From the NCBI RefSeq assembly GCF_003952385.1, contig NZ_CP034444.1, positions 868,001 to 932,000 of the forward strand: DNA of 64,000 nt, in the 5' to 3' direction. Each line of letters begins with the position of its first letter. The stretch's first letter is position 1. Shown here in pieces: positions 17,589-26,115 of the stretch. Under the pieces are notes generated by a model. The model was given only the letters and a program-made list of their open reading frames with translations. It ran no database searches and was not told the DNA's origin. Source of the DNA: Mesorhizobium sp. M1D.F.Ca.ET.043.01.1.1. GTDB lineage: Bacteria > Pseudomonadota > Alphaproteobacteria > Rhizobiales > Rhizobiaceae. Both the position numbers and the translations under genes were made by a program.

Positions 17589-17894
17589 TCAGTGCGTCCA
17601 GGGCGTCCTGCGGTCATAACGGAAATTGTCCGAATAGGAAATCTGCCGGCGCTTGGTCTCTTTGGGTTCCTCGACGCGGAAGGCGATGCCCTGCTTCTCG
17701 GCATAGGCGACCGCCTCTTCCTTCGTGTCGAAGGTGAGCCGCACCTGGCTCAGCATGTCACCTGATGTGGTGTAGCCCATCAGCGGGTCGATCTTCTTGC
17801 GCTGGGCGGGATCGAACTCCAGCACCCAGTGGCCGGTCTTGGCCTTGCCGGACTGCATCGCGGTTTTGGCTGGGCTGAAAATGCGCGCGGACAT
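17589..17894 (-). CDS. ETC complex I subunit (NDUFS4-like)
   Basis: A 101-residue accessory subunit of respiratory NADH dehydrogenase of the NDUFS4/AQDQ family. Conserved parts are MSARIFSPAKTAMQSGKAKT, WVLEFDPAQ, and the C-terminal YSDNFRYDRRTPWTH with its invariant NFR..R..PW. AAAGAGG precedes the ATG. In alphaproteobacteria this gene is commonly separate from the nuo operon, as here. Confidence 0.9.
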   Translation of the reverse strand: MSARIFSPAKTAMQSGKAKTGHWVLEFDPAQRKKIDPLMGYTTSGDMLSQVRLTFDTKEEAVAYAEKQGIAFRVEEPKETKRRQISYSDNFRYDRRTPWTH

Positions 17895-18139
17895 GACCAC
17901 CTCTTTGCCGCCCGAAGACCGGGCACCCTTTTCGCGGCGCGCGTCCGAAAAGCCGAATTCGAGCCCGAGGCCGCGCGCCAACTCGTCAATACTGTGCAAC
18001 GGCGGCGCCCGCAAGCGGCTGCGGCCCGGCAGACGGCCCCCTATCCGCGACACAATGCCGGGCCCTTCGCAACCGCGGCCCATTCCCATTGCCTTGTCGG
18101 CGGCATATGTCGGATACATGACCGTGGCACCTGAGAGCC

Positions 18140-19336
18140 ATGACGACGATAAAGACAAGAATGGGCATGGAAGCGGAAATCTCGCCGGATTGGACCGGCG
18201 AACCGGCGATCCTCGAAGGAGCGATCGTGATCGGTGCCGGCGCCGCGGGATTGGCGACCGCCTACGCCTTGATCGAGGCCGGGGTCGCCACCGAGGTCCT
18301 CGAGCGCGAGGGACGCCTGGCCGAGCCCTGGCATCACCGCCATGAGAACCTGCATCTCAACACGCATCGTGACCTTTCGACACTGCCCGGGGTTTCCTTT
18401 CCGAAAGGCACCCCTGCCTTTCCTCACCGCAGCGCGGTGATCCGCCATCTCAACGACTTCGCCCGGACGCACCGGCTGCCGATCGCCTTCGGCATCGTCG
18501 TCGAGGAAATCGAATTCCGCGGCGACCACTGGCTGGTGAAGACCAACGCGGGACGGCGGGCGGCCCGCCATGTTGTGATCGCCACCGGCCGCGACCGGCA
18601 GCCTTTCATCCCGGCCTGGAAGGGCATGAAGGATTTTTCGGGCAAGATCGTGCATTCGGCGCATTTCGGCCTGGCGGGCGACTATGCCGGAAAGAAGGTG
18701 CTGGTGGTCGGCGCCGGCAATTCCGGCTTCGACGCGCTCAACCACCTTTCCGGCGTCGAGACCGGACAGATGTGGCTCTCGGCGCGCAACGGGCCGTCGC
18801 TCCTGCCCAAGCGCATCGGCAAGATCGCCGTGCATCGCTTCTCGCCCGTCATGGCGCGCCTGCCGGCCCGGCTGGCGGACGCGGTTATGGCGGCAACGCA
18901 GCGGCTGGTCTTCGGCGACCTCAGGAAATACGGCCTGCCCCCTGCCCAGTCGGGCGGCGCCAGCCGCCTCGGCTCGGACTATACGGCGATCGCCGCCGAC
19001 GACGGCGCGGTCGAGGCGATCAAGGCCGGCCGCATCATCGTCGTGCCGCAGGTCAAGGCGTTCGGACACGACAGCGTCGTCCTCGAGAACGGCCAGACGA
19101 TCGCGCCCGACATCGTCATTGCCGCGACAGGCTACCGTACCGGCCTGGACGCGATGGTGGGCAAACTCGGCGTGCTCGATGCCAAGGGCGTGCCGCTTTT
19201 CAACGGTGCCGCGAGCGACCCGAAGCTGCCGGGCCTCTGGTTCACCGGCATGCGGCCGAGCATTCGCGGCTGCTTCGCCAACGCCCGCATCCAGGGCGCG
19301 GCAGTCGCCGGCAGGATTGCCAGGCAAAAGCGCTGA
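18140..19336 (+). CDS. Flavin-dependent monooxygenase (YUCCA/CzcO-like)
   Basis: 398 residues of a class B flavin monooxygenase or related oxidoreductase. FAD site GAGAAGL sits near residue 32, an FMO-like motif FPHRSAVIRHL follows, and the NADPH site VVGAGNSGFDAL lies near residue 190. The ATG/TGY-like motif VIAATGYRTGLD is near the end. No signal peptide. YUCCA-like homologues make indole-3-acetate, a plant-related trait, but sequence alone cannot fix the substrate. Confidence 0.82.
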   Translation: MTTIKTRMGMEAEISPDWTGEPAILEGAIVIGAGAAGLATAYALIEAGVATEVLEREGRLAEPWHHRHENLHLNTHRDLSTLPGVSFPKGTPAFPHRSAVIRHLNDFARTHRLPIAFGIVVEEIEFRGDHWLVKTNAGRRAARHVVIATGRDRQPFIPAWKGMKDFSGKIVHSAHFGLAGDYAGKKVLVVGAGNSGFDALNHLSGVETGQMWLSARNGPSLLPKRIGKIAVHRFSPVMARLPARLADAVMAATQRLVFGDLRKYGLPPAQSGGASRLGSDYTAIAADDGAVEAIKAGRIIVVPQVKAFGHDSVVLENGQTIAPDIVIAATGYRTGLDAMVGKLGVLDAKGVPLFNGAASDPKLPGLWFTGMRPSIRGCFANARIQGAAVAGRIARQKR

Positions 19337-19410
19337 GGCGCGTTCCGCGTGCGAAAGCTTCCGTTTTTGGGTTGCCTTCCGGGCCACGGAACCCTATACG
19401 CCGCGAGCGT

Positions 19411-19487
19411 CGGAGTGTAGCGCAGCCTGGTAGCGCACCTGATTTGGGATCAGGGGGTCGCGTGTTCGAATCACGCCACTCCGACCA
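19411..19487 (+). tRNA. tRNA-Pro (anticodon TGG)
   Basis: Cloverleaf complete: acceptor CGGAGTG paired with CACTCCG, D-arm GCGCAGCCTGGTAGCGC, anticodon loop TTTGGGA giving TGG, T-loop TGTTCGAATCA, discriminator A and encoded CCA. Remnants of vapC genes follow directly. Confidence 0.95.
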
Positions 19488-19528
19488 TTTTCTGTCTTGT
19501 TTCCAATCGATGAGCAGGGGCTGCGATC

Positions 19529-19806
19529 CTATAGCGCGCTTTCGATGTCGGTCTTCGAAAAATCCTCGCCGACATAGAGCAGCCGGCAGCCGCGATCCTT
19601 AGCCACTTCATAGGCGAAGCAGTCGCCGAAATTGAGCGCCGCTGCGTGGATGCCTTTGCCCCACCGCGCGCAGGCCTCGGCGATGCGGCGCGCGGCACCC
19701 TCGGTCACCGGCGCGATCTCGAAGCCAAGCCCATCGATCAAGGCTGACACTTCCTCGACCACCCCTCGCCTTGCCGCGACGATCAGCAGTTCAGCCAGTT
19801 GGAAGC
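19529..19806 (-). pseudogene. VapC-like PIN-domain toxin, 5'-truncated
   Basis: About 90 codons of a PIN ribonuclease toxin: LAELLIVAARRGVVEEVSAL, then the acidic metal site region AALNFGDCFAYEVAK and end RLLYVGEDFSKTDIESAL. The frame runs into a stop upstream before any start codon, and the first catalytic aspartate (normally near residue 5) is missing. No antitoxin gene is next to it. A GTG inside (19762) could only produce 77 residues. Confidence 0.7.
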
Positions 19807-19904
19807 GGCCGTAAACCCGCCGGGCGAGTCCCCAACAACCTCAAGCCCGGCGAGCCTACAACCCGATCTGAAACGCGATCGGGACCGGGATCAACCGGCG
19901 TCTC

Positions 19905-20182
19905 TCACGGTGCAAGATGGATGCCAGCGGGAACCGTCCCGGAATGGGACCATGCGCCATCCCATGGATTGATGACTGGCACACCCGCCGCATGGAACAG
20001 CCCGGCATCTCGCGAAGCGACCTGGAAACCTTCGCGGCGGCGATCGCCGCGGTGTAGCCATCCGGAACCGGGAAGCCCTTGCCGGCGGTTCTGGCCTTTA
20101 CGGCGAGACTGGCACAGCGACGAGCCGCTTCGATATCGAACGCCAGAACTTTTCGGAAGTACACCAGTTTCTGTCCGAGCAC
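19905..20182 (-). pseudogene. Second VapC-like toxin remnant, frameshifted
   Basis: Two frames together spell a VapC C-terminal half: AFDIEAARRCASLAVKARTA and GFPVPDGYTAAIAAAK in the first frame, then GFQVASRDAGLFHAAGV and VINPWDG in the other. The switch at about 20030 looks like loss of one G from AAGGGTTTCC. The N-terminal catalytic part is absent. It differs in sequence from the first remnant, so two separate toxin loci decayed here. Confidence 0.68.
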
Positions 20183-20250
20183 CGCTCGAATAATCGCTCG
20201 CTTCCAACTAAGCCGCCGGTCTAGACTTTGGACAAAAGGGGGATTTTCCG

Positions 20251-20517
20251 ATGCCTGGTGTTGAGGCGTTGCTGTCGCTGATCGGCCCGGCTTACCTGGC
20301 CTATTACGGCTTCACGGTTCCGGTCATGGTCGTCTGGGCAATTCTTTGCGCTGCCCTGTGGATCTGGAACAACCGGCCGGGCAAGAGGCAGAATGGCGGC
20401 GCCGGCCGGTCGCGATCGGCGAGCCTCATATTCTTTGTCTTCGTCGCCACCTGCTACGTGGCGGCGCATACGGGGGTCTATCTACTGGTCCAGCATTTGT
20501 CAGGGCTATGGGCGTAG
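20251..20517 (+). CDS. Small two-helix membrane protein
   Basis: 88 residues with two hydrophobic helices (about residues 15-40 and 57-82) separated by a basic loop KRQNGGAGRSR. GGGGG lies upstream of the ATG. The topology suggests a small inner-membrane protein with its loop in the cytoplasm. Family not recognised. Confidence 0.6.
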   Translation: MPGVEALLSLIGPAYLAYYGFTVPVMVVWAILCAALWIWNNRPGKRQNGGAGRSRSASLIFFVFVATCYVAAHTGVYLLVQHLSGLWA

Positions 20518-20550
20518 AAGGACCTCTCGGTCGAGCGCCTTCCTCGTTAT

Positions 20551-20652
20551 CCTAAGGCGCATCGATCTTTCAGATTCGCTCCGTGCGCTTTAGGTTTTGA
20601 TTTTACGCATGTCTTTGTCCCGAAACCCGCTCCCACTTTCGGGAGCCATGCC
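20551..20652 (+). repeat. Rhizobial palindromic intergenic repeat, copy 2
   Basis: Same module order as at 406-520: arms CCTAAGGCGCA (20551-20561) and TGCGCTTTAGG (20584-20594), a T-rich spacer, then a second hairpin ending GGGAGCCATG. It fills the gap between two converging genes and ends one base before the hdaA stop codon. Confidence 0.65.
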
Positions 20653-21357
20653 TTAAATATCGAACTCGCCCTGCCCTTCGTCCATGGCGCTGACGGTCTC
20701 GGCAGCAAGTGCGCGGGTGATCGGCGTCTTGCGTTCGAGCGCGGCGCGGTCGAGGCGCTCGACGACGCGCATGGCGGTCGCCAGCGAGCGTTCGATGCGC
20801 CGCACCAGATATTGCACGACATGCGGCTCGACCTCGACCTGGCGGTCGGCGAAGAGCTTTGTGATGACGCCGGCAAGCAGCAGGTCATCCGGCTCGTGGA
20901 TCTCGATCGTCGCCGCCGCCTTCAGCCGCGAGACGAGGTCCGGCAGCGTAACGCGCCAGGCGGAGGGAAAGCGCCGCGCCGTCAGAAGCAGCGTGGAGCC
21001 GGCGCCGCGCACCGTGTTGATCAGGTGGAACAGGCCTTGCTCGTCGATCGGGCTCTTGTCGACGTCGTCGATGAATGCAGGCATCGCGCCAAGCCCGCCG
21101 ATGTTCTCGCCGATCCTGTCGGGAGCGATGGCGACCGCATGCGCCCGTGTTTGCCAGATCTGGGCGAGATGCGTCTTGCCGGAACCCGGAGGCCCGGCCA
21201 GCACCACCACCGGCGAGGGCCAGTCCGGCCAGCGGTCGACCAGTGCCGCCGCCTGGGCATTGGTGCCGGAGACGACGAGCTCGTCGCGCGAATAACCGGT
21301 GCCGTGGCCGAGGTCGAGCGGCAGCTGGCGCGGCGGTTCGGTGCGCTCACCAGCCAT
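20653..21357 (-). CDS. hdaA: HdaA, DnaA regulatory inactivation ATPase
   Basis: HdaA joins the DNA-loaded beta clamp to stimulate ATP hydrolysis on DnaA and so prevents over-initiation. The 234-residue protein carries the clamp-binding motif QLPLDL at residues 11-16 and an AAA+ core with Walker A GPPGSGKT at 55-62 and sensor/Walker B AFIDDVD near 100. A C-terminal lid domain follows (RRIERSLATAMRVVERLDR). Its ATG begins one base after the stop of the perM gene, so translation is coupled. The perM-hdaA order is usual in Rhizobiales. Confidence 0.92.
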   Translation of the reverse strand: MAGERTEPPRQLPLDLGHGTGYSRDELVVSGTNAQAAALVDRWPDWPSPVVVLAGPPGSGKTHLAQIWQTRAHAVAIAPDRIGENIGGLGAMPAFIDDVDKSPIDEQGLFHLINTVRGAGSTLLLTARRFPSAWRVTLPDLVSRLKAAATIEIHEPDDLLLAGVITKLFADRQVEVEPHVVQYLVRRIERSLATAMRVVERLDRAALERKTPITRALAAETVSAMDEGQGEFDI

Positions 21358-21358
21358 C

Positions 21359-22570
21359 TCAGCCACGCGGTTGGCTGCGGTGGCCGCCGCCGCGATCGGC
21401 CGGCAGCGGCGGCGTGGTCTCGGTGGCGTGGCCCCTGTAAAGCGGCGATTCGAGATAGCGGGAAATCGCAAAGCGCACCAAAACCGCGATGGCCGCCGAA
21501 GCCGGCACCGCGATCAGCAGCCCGACAAAGCCGAACAGCGCGCCGAAGGCAAACAGCGCAAACATCAGCCAGACCGGGTGCAGGCCGACGCTTTTGCCGA
21601 CCAGCCTTGGCTGCAGGATGTTGCCCTCGATGAACTGGCCGACGAAGAACACGCAAGCCACAAGCACGACCATCGTCCAGTCCGGCCAGAACTGGACGAA
21701 GGCGACGCCGACGGCGAGCACCAGCCCGGTCAGCGAGCCGACATAGGGGATGAAGGAGATCAGCCCGGCGAAGAAGCCGATGAGAATGGCGAAGTTCAAG
21801 CCCGTCAGCGTCAGGCCGGTGGCATACATGGCGCCGAGCACAAGGCAGAGCGTGCCCTGCCCGCGCACGAAGCCGGCGGTGGCGGTGTTGATGTCGCGGG
21901 CTAAAGCTCTCACCGTCTCGACATAGTCGCGCGGCACCCAGCTGTCGACCACGGCCACCATGCGGTCCCAGTCGAGCAGCATGTAGAAAGCGACGACCGG
22001 GGTGACGACGAACAGGCTGACGACCGAGACCAACGCCACGCCCGAACTCCAGATCGAGGTGAAGACGGTGGTCAACAGGCTGAAACCGGAGGTGAGCAGC
22101 GAGTTCAGCCCGTCGCGCAATCCGGCGGCGTTGACGCCAAAACGCTGCTCCAGCCACTTCGGATCGAAGCTGGTGATGAGTGACTGCAGGCGGGTGAGAT
22201 ATTCCGGCAGCTTGCGCGCGAAATCGGCCATCTGGGTCGCCAGCACCGGCACCAGGATGACGAAGGCGAGCACCACGACGACGATGAAGGCGATGAGGAT
22301 CACCACCGTCGCCATGAGCCGGGAAAGGCCGAGCCGCTGCAGCCGATCGGCCACCGGATCGAGGAAATAGGCGAGCACCATGCCGGCGACGAAGGGCAGC
22401 AGGATGCCGGAGAAGATGTAGAGGAACAGCGCAAGGATCACGGCAAAGATCAGCCAGAACGCGATCTGCCGGCGGAGCGCGGTCGAGGCCGCGGCCGTCC
22501 AGGCTTCGCTGTCAGGTGCCCGTGTTGGAATTGCCCGACTTGGTGCCGCTCGTCTGGGAGCCTTCGCCAT
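21359..22570 (-). CDS. AI-2E/PerM family membrane protein
   Basis: 403 residues, about eight membrane helices, with the family's central amphipathic region and the conserved loop FIEGNILQPRLVGKSVGLHP. Members export small molecules or act as ion antiporters; the true substrate is unknown. The first 59 bases overlap the end of the pgsA-like gene; a later start would cut into the first helix, so the overlap is accepted. It is coupled to hdaA downstream. Confidence 0.88.
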   Translation of the reverse strand: MAKAPRRAAPSRAIPTRAPDSEAWTAAASTALRRQIAFWLIFAVILALFLYIFSGILLPFVAGMVLAYFLDPVADRLQRLGLSRLMATVVILIAFIVVVVLAFVILVPVLATQMADFARKLPEYLTRLQSLITSFDPKWLEQRFGVNAAGLRDGLNSLLTSGFSLLTTVFTSIWSSGVALVSVVSLFVVTPVVAFYMLLDWDRMVAVVDSWVPRDYVETVRALARDINTATAGFVRGQGTLCLVLGAMYATGLTLTGLNFAILIGFFAGLISFIPYVGSLTGLVLAVGVAFVQFWPDWTMVVLVACVFFVGQFIEGNILQPRLVGKSVGLHPVWLMFALFAFGALFGFVGLLIAVPASAAIAVLVRFAISRYLESPLYRGHATETTPPLPADRGGGHRSQPRG

Positions 22571-23099
22571 TGCCGCTCATATGCCTTAGCCAGGCCACGA
22601 GATAGGCCGCGGCCGAAGCCACGGTCAAGACCCCGGATAGCAATATAAGCGCCGGCCGCAGCGGATCGAGATAGACGGAAAAGGCAAGCTCGCCCAGCAC
22701 CAGCGCCGCAAGCGCGATCTGCACGGCGGTGTTCACCTTCGACACGAAGAGCGGCTTCACCTCGACCGGATGCGCCATCACGCTCGACAAAAGCACGGCG
22801 CAGACGATCAGTCCGTCGCGCGAGACCATGGTCACGACCAGCCACAGCGGCAGCTCGCCGGCAAAGCCCATGACGACGAAAACCGAGACCAGGAGAAGCT
22901 TGTCGGCTATCGGATCGAGATAGGCGCCGAGCTGCGAGAACAACCGATAGCGGCGGGCGATGAAGCCGTCGATGCCATCGGAGATGCCGGCGACGAGGAA
23001 GCCGGCAAACGCCCAGTCCCATCGCGACTGCAGCATGGCCAGTACCACGGCTGGCACCAGCAGCAGGCGCATGATCGTGATCATGTTGGGTATGGTCAC
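22512..23099 (-). CDS. CDP-alcohol phosphatidyltransferase (PgsA-like)
   Basis: An integral membrane enzyme of 195 aa that moves a phosphatidyl group from CDP-diacylglycerol to an alcohol; PgsA uses glycerol-3-phosphate. The complete motif DG-x2-AR-x8-G-x3-D-x3-D runs from Asp44 to Asp66 (DGFIAR ... LDPIAD). The GTG at 23099 is chosen because the protein then begins TIPNMITIMRLLL, the standard start of the family. Its C-terminal Ser/Thr/Gly tail overlaps the next gene. A cardiolipin synthase of this fold is an alternative. Confidence 0.85.
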   Translation of the reverse strand: MTIPNMITIMRLLLVPAVVLAMLQSRWDWAFAGFLVAGISDGIDGFIARRYRLFSQLGAYLDPIADKLLLVSVFVVMGFAGELPLWLVVTMVSRDGLIVCAVLLSSVMAHPVEVKPLFVSKVNTAVQIALAALVLGELAFSVYLDPLRPALILLSGVLTVASAAAYLVAWLRHMSGNGEGSQTSGTKSGNSNTGT

Positions 23100-23334
23100 G
23101 CGATGTCCCGTCGTGGCTTTTATTGGGAAATAGATGAGCGAGATGGGGGGTGGATGCAAGGGAGGGAGCTTGCTTCCTTCTTCTGCGCTGGCCATTCGCG
23201 AATGCGGCGGTGACGGCCAATCGCCTCGCCGGCCAGCACTTTCCCCGGAACAAACTCCCTCACCTGCGCGTCAACCTTGCCCCCCGAAACCATTCATGCG
23301 AAGAGCCCGCAATGGAAACAGGGACGAGCCGAAG

Positions 23335-24414
23335 ATGAGCAAGGGCGACAAGGCCAAGCGCAAGAACGGGCTCACCTATGCCGAGGCGGGCGTCGACATC
23401 GATGCCGGCAATCTGATGGTCGAGAAGATCAAGCCGCTGGTGCGCGCGACGCGCCGACCGGGCGCCGATGGCGAGATCGGCGGCTTCGGCGGCCTGTTCG
23501 ATCTGAAGGCCGCCGGCTTCACCGATCCGGTGCTGGTCGCGGCCAATGACGGCGTCGGCACCAAGCTCAAGATCGCCATCGATGCCGGCAAGCACGACAC
23601 GATCGGCATCGACCTTGTCGCCATGTGCGTCAACGACATCGTCGTGCAGGGCGCCGAGCCTTTGTTCTTCCTCGACTATTTCGCCACCGGCAAGCTCGAC
23701 CCCGAGCAGGGCGCGGCGATCGTCGGCGGCATCGCGCAGGGCTGCCGGCAGGCCGGCTGCGCGCTGATCGGCGGCGAGACGGCCGAGATGCCAGGCATGT
23801 ATCACGACAAGGATTACGACCTTGCGGGCTTTGCCGTCGGCGCGGCCGAGCGCGGCCAGTTGCTTCCCACCGACGACATTGTCGAGGGCGACGTGCTGCT
23901 TGGGCTCGCCTCCTCCGGGCTGCACTCCAACGGCTTCTCGCTGGTGCGCCGCATCGTCGCCGCGAGCGGCCTTGGCTGGAGCGATCCGGCGCCGTTCAAC
24001 GACGAGATCAGCCTCGCCGAGGCGCTGCTCGAGCCGACGCGCATCTATGTGAAGTCGATCCTCAAGGCCATCCGCAACACGCATGGCATCAAGGCGCTCG
24101 CACACATCACCGGCGGCGGTTTTCCGGAAAACATTCCGCGCGTGCTGCCCAAGGATTTTTCCGCCGAGCTCGACCTCGAGGCGATCGACGTGCCGCCGGT
24201 GTTCTCGTGGCTCGCCAAGACCGGCGGCGTCGCGCCGGAAGAGATGATGCGCACCTTCAACTGCGGCATTGGCATGATCCTGGCCGTTGCTTCGGGCCAG
24301 GCGGCGCAGGTGGCGGCGGTGCTGCAGGAGGCGGGCGAGACGGTGACGCCGATCGGGCGCATCGTGCCGCGCCGCGACGCGGGCGTCATCTATCGGGGCT
24401 CGATCGGCCTATGA
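23335..24414 (+). CDS. purM: Phosphoribosylformylglycinamidine cyclo-ligase
   Basis: PurM closes the imidazole ring of purines (FGAM to AIR, using ATP). 359 residues with family marks [66 protein letters not shown] and [13 protein letters not shown]. The start at 23335 gives the usual N-terminus. Its TGA overlaps the purN ATG (ATGA), typical of a coupled purMN pair. Confidence 0.97.
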   Translation: MSKGDKAKRKNGLTYAEAGVDIDAGNLMVEKIKPLVRATRRPGADGEIGGFGGLFDLKAAGFTDPVLVAANDGVGTKLKIAIDAGKHDTIGIDLVAMCVNDIVVQGAEPLFFLDYFATGKLDPEQGAAIVGGIAQGCRQAGCALIGGETAEMPGMYHDKDYDLAGFAVGAAERGQLLPTDDIVEGDVLLGLASSGLHSNGFSLVRRIVAASGLGWSDPAPFNDEISLAEALLEPTRIYVKSILKAIRNTHGIKALAHITGGGFPENIPRVLPKDFSAELDLEAIDVPPVFSWLAKTGGVAPEEMMRTFNCGIGMILAVASGQAAQVAAVLQEAGETVTPIGRIVPRRDAGVIYRGSIGL

Positions 24415-25118
24415 GCAGGAAGCGCACGGTCGTCCTGATATCGGGGCGCGGCTCCAACATGACGGCGCTGATCGCGGCGGCCGCGGATCCAACCTATCCG
24501 GCCGATATCGTCGGCGTCATCTCCGACCGTGCGAACGCCGCCGGCCTCGGCATCGCGCAGTCGCGCGGCATCGCCACCAAGGTCATCCAGCGCGCCGACC
24601 ATCCGAGCAAGGACGCGTACGACGCAGCGCTCGACGCAGCGCTCACCGGCTTCGGCGCCGAGATCGTGGCCTTGGCCGGCTATATGCGCATCCTTGGCCG
24701 CGGACTGGTCGAGAAATGGCAAGGGCGGATGGTCAACATCCACCCTGCCCTGCTGCCGGCCTTCAAGGGGCTCGACACGCATGCGCGCGCCATCCGCGCC
24801 GGCGTGCGCATCCATGGCTGCTCGGTGCATTTCGTCACGCCCGAGATGGACGACGGCCCCATCATCGCCCAGGCGGCCGTGCCGGTGATGGTCGGCGACA
24901 ATGAGGACACTCTAGCCGCGCGGGTGCTGAAAGTGGAGCACCGCCTCTACCCGCTGGCGCTGGGTCTGGTCGCCGAAGGCAAGGCCCGCATGGAAAAGGG
25001 CCACACCGTGCTCGCCCACTTCGCCGACGACGCCGACAACGCCACCTCGATGGTGATGGCGCCGGATCCGCTGCGCGAAGAGCGTGACCTCGAACAGCTG
25101 GCGCGGATCACGCCTTAG
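24411..25118 (+). CDS. purN: Phosphoribosylglycinamide formyltransferase
   Basis: PurN adds a formyl group from 10-formyl-tetrahydrofolate to GAR. 235 aa. Visible: [14 protein letters not shown] (GAR phosphate site), [24 protein letters not shown] with the catalytic Asn-His, and the later aspartate in [11 protein letters not shown]. It overlaps purM by 4 bases. The C-terminal 25 residues extend beyond the E. coli form, as often in rhizobia. Confidence 0.97.
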   Translation: MSRKRTVVLISGRGSNMTALIAAAADPTYPADIVGVISDRANAAGLGIAQSRGIATKVIQRADHPSKDAYDAALDAALTGFGAEIVALAGYMRILGRGLVEKWQGRMVNIHPALLPAFKGLDTHARAIRAGVRIHGCSVHFVTPEMDDGPIIAQAAVPVMVGDNEDTLAARVLKVEHRLYPLALGLVAEGKARMEKGHTVLAHFADDADNATSMVMAPDPLREERDLEQLARITP

Positions 25119-25154
25119 AGGCAGAGACGACGCACCAATCGGGACCTGGTAGCC

Positions 25155-25487
25155 GTGGATATCTTCGACAGCGCGGTCTGCACCAAAGGCGACATTGCAG
25201 GTGTCTTCGAGCACGAAGAGGCCGACGGGCCGCAAAATGCCACGGCGTGCTTCTGCCTGCACCAGACGGAATGCAACCAGGCTGGCACGGTTCTCGGTGC
25301 AATCCATGTTAGACCCGGCCAATGGGCGATCACCGAAGCAGATGTTGCCGTGAGGTGGGATAGCGACGAACAGCGCGTGGGCCTGTTTGTCTTCGGTGCA
25401 CTGGTAGCGGCCTTTGATGCCACCACGGGCGCGAAATATGGTGCCGAATATGGCAAGGATTTCAACGCCGAGATTACCTGGTCCTGA
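25155..25487 (+). CDS. Hypothetical protein
   Basis: A 110-residue soluble acidic protein with a GTG start after a GGGACC motif. It has four cysteines, one pair in ACFCLHQTEC. It ends 3 bases before the next ATG, which supports cotranscription with the SixA-like gene. Family unknown; coding is supported by the tight packing more than by similarity. Confidence 0.5.
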   Translation: MDIFDSAVCTKGDIAGVFEHEEADGPQNATACFCLHQTECNQAGTVLGAIHVRPGQWAITEADVAVRWDSDEQRVGLFVFGALVAAFDATTGAKYGAEYGKDFNAEITWS

Positions 25488-25490
25488 ACA

Positions 25491-26006
25491 ATGCCGATGA
25501 GACAACTGCTTATCCTGCGCCACGCCAAGTCGAGTTGGGACGATCCCAAGCTTGCCGATTTCGACCGGCCGCTCGGACCGCGCGGGCTGAAGACGGCGCC
25601 GCTGATGGGGCGCGAGCTTTCGCGGCGCGGCTGGCAGCCGGATCTGGCGCTGGTCTCGCCGGCGCTGCGCACGCGCGACACCTGGCGGTTGGTCTCCCGG
25701 GAACTGCCGAAGCATGTGCCGGCGGAGTTCGCCGAGGAGCTCTACGAAGCGGCGCCCGCCGCCATCCTGGCGCGCGTGCGTCAGGCCAAGGCGGCCAGCC
25801 TGCTGGTGATTGGCCACAATCCCGGCCTGCAGAATTTCGCGCTGCGGCTCGCCGGCGCCGGATCGGATGAAGGGGTGTTCAAGAAGATCGAAGCGAAGTT
25901 CCCGACGGCGGCGCTGGCGCGGTTCACTGTGAAGGACGGTTGGGCGAACCTCGAATTCGGCGATGCTCGGCTGACGCATTTCGTCAGACCGAAGGATTTG
26001 GAGTAG
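25491..26006 (+). CDS. SixA-like histidine phosphatase
   Basis: A histidine-phosphatase (phosphoglycerate-mutase fold) of 171 aa. The catalytic His11 is in LLILRHAKSSW, a SixA-type RHxKS motif, and the second histidine is in LLVIGHNPGLQ. SixA removes phosphate from histidine phosphotransfer domains; related proteins act on small phosphates. Cytoplasmic. It likely shares a transcript with the preceding hypothetical gene. Confidence 0.85.
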   Translation: MPMRQLLILRHAKSSWDDPKLADFDRPLGPRGLKTAPLMGRELSRRGWQPDLALVSPALRTRDTWRLVSRELPKHVPAEFAEELYEAAPAAILARVRQAKAASLLVIGHNPGLQNFALRLAGAGSDEGVFKKIEAKFPTAALARFTVKDGWANLEFGDARLTHFVRPKDLE

Positions 26007-26059
26007 CGCGCGTTTTATACGCGACCGGACCTGTCGTCACCACCCAGGTAGGCCGGCGG

Positions 26060-26115
26060 GACAGCACCCCCCCTCTGTCCTGCCGGACATCTCCCCCGCA
26101 AGGGGCAGGGGAATC
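26060..26115 (+). repeat. CCCCCTCT-type palindromic repeat, left of the IS
   Basis: The run from ACAGCACCCCCCCTCTGTCC through TGCCGGACATCTCCCCCGCA is matched in reverse orientation at 27338-27398 on the other side of the transposase gene. The same type appears in decayed form near 50040-50075. Part of it coincides with the putative left end of the IS. Confidence 0.6.
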
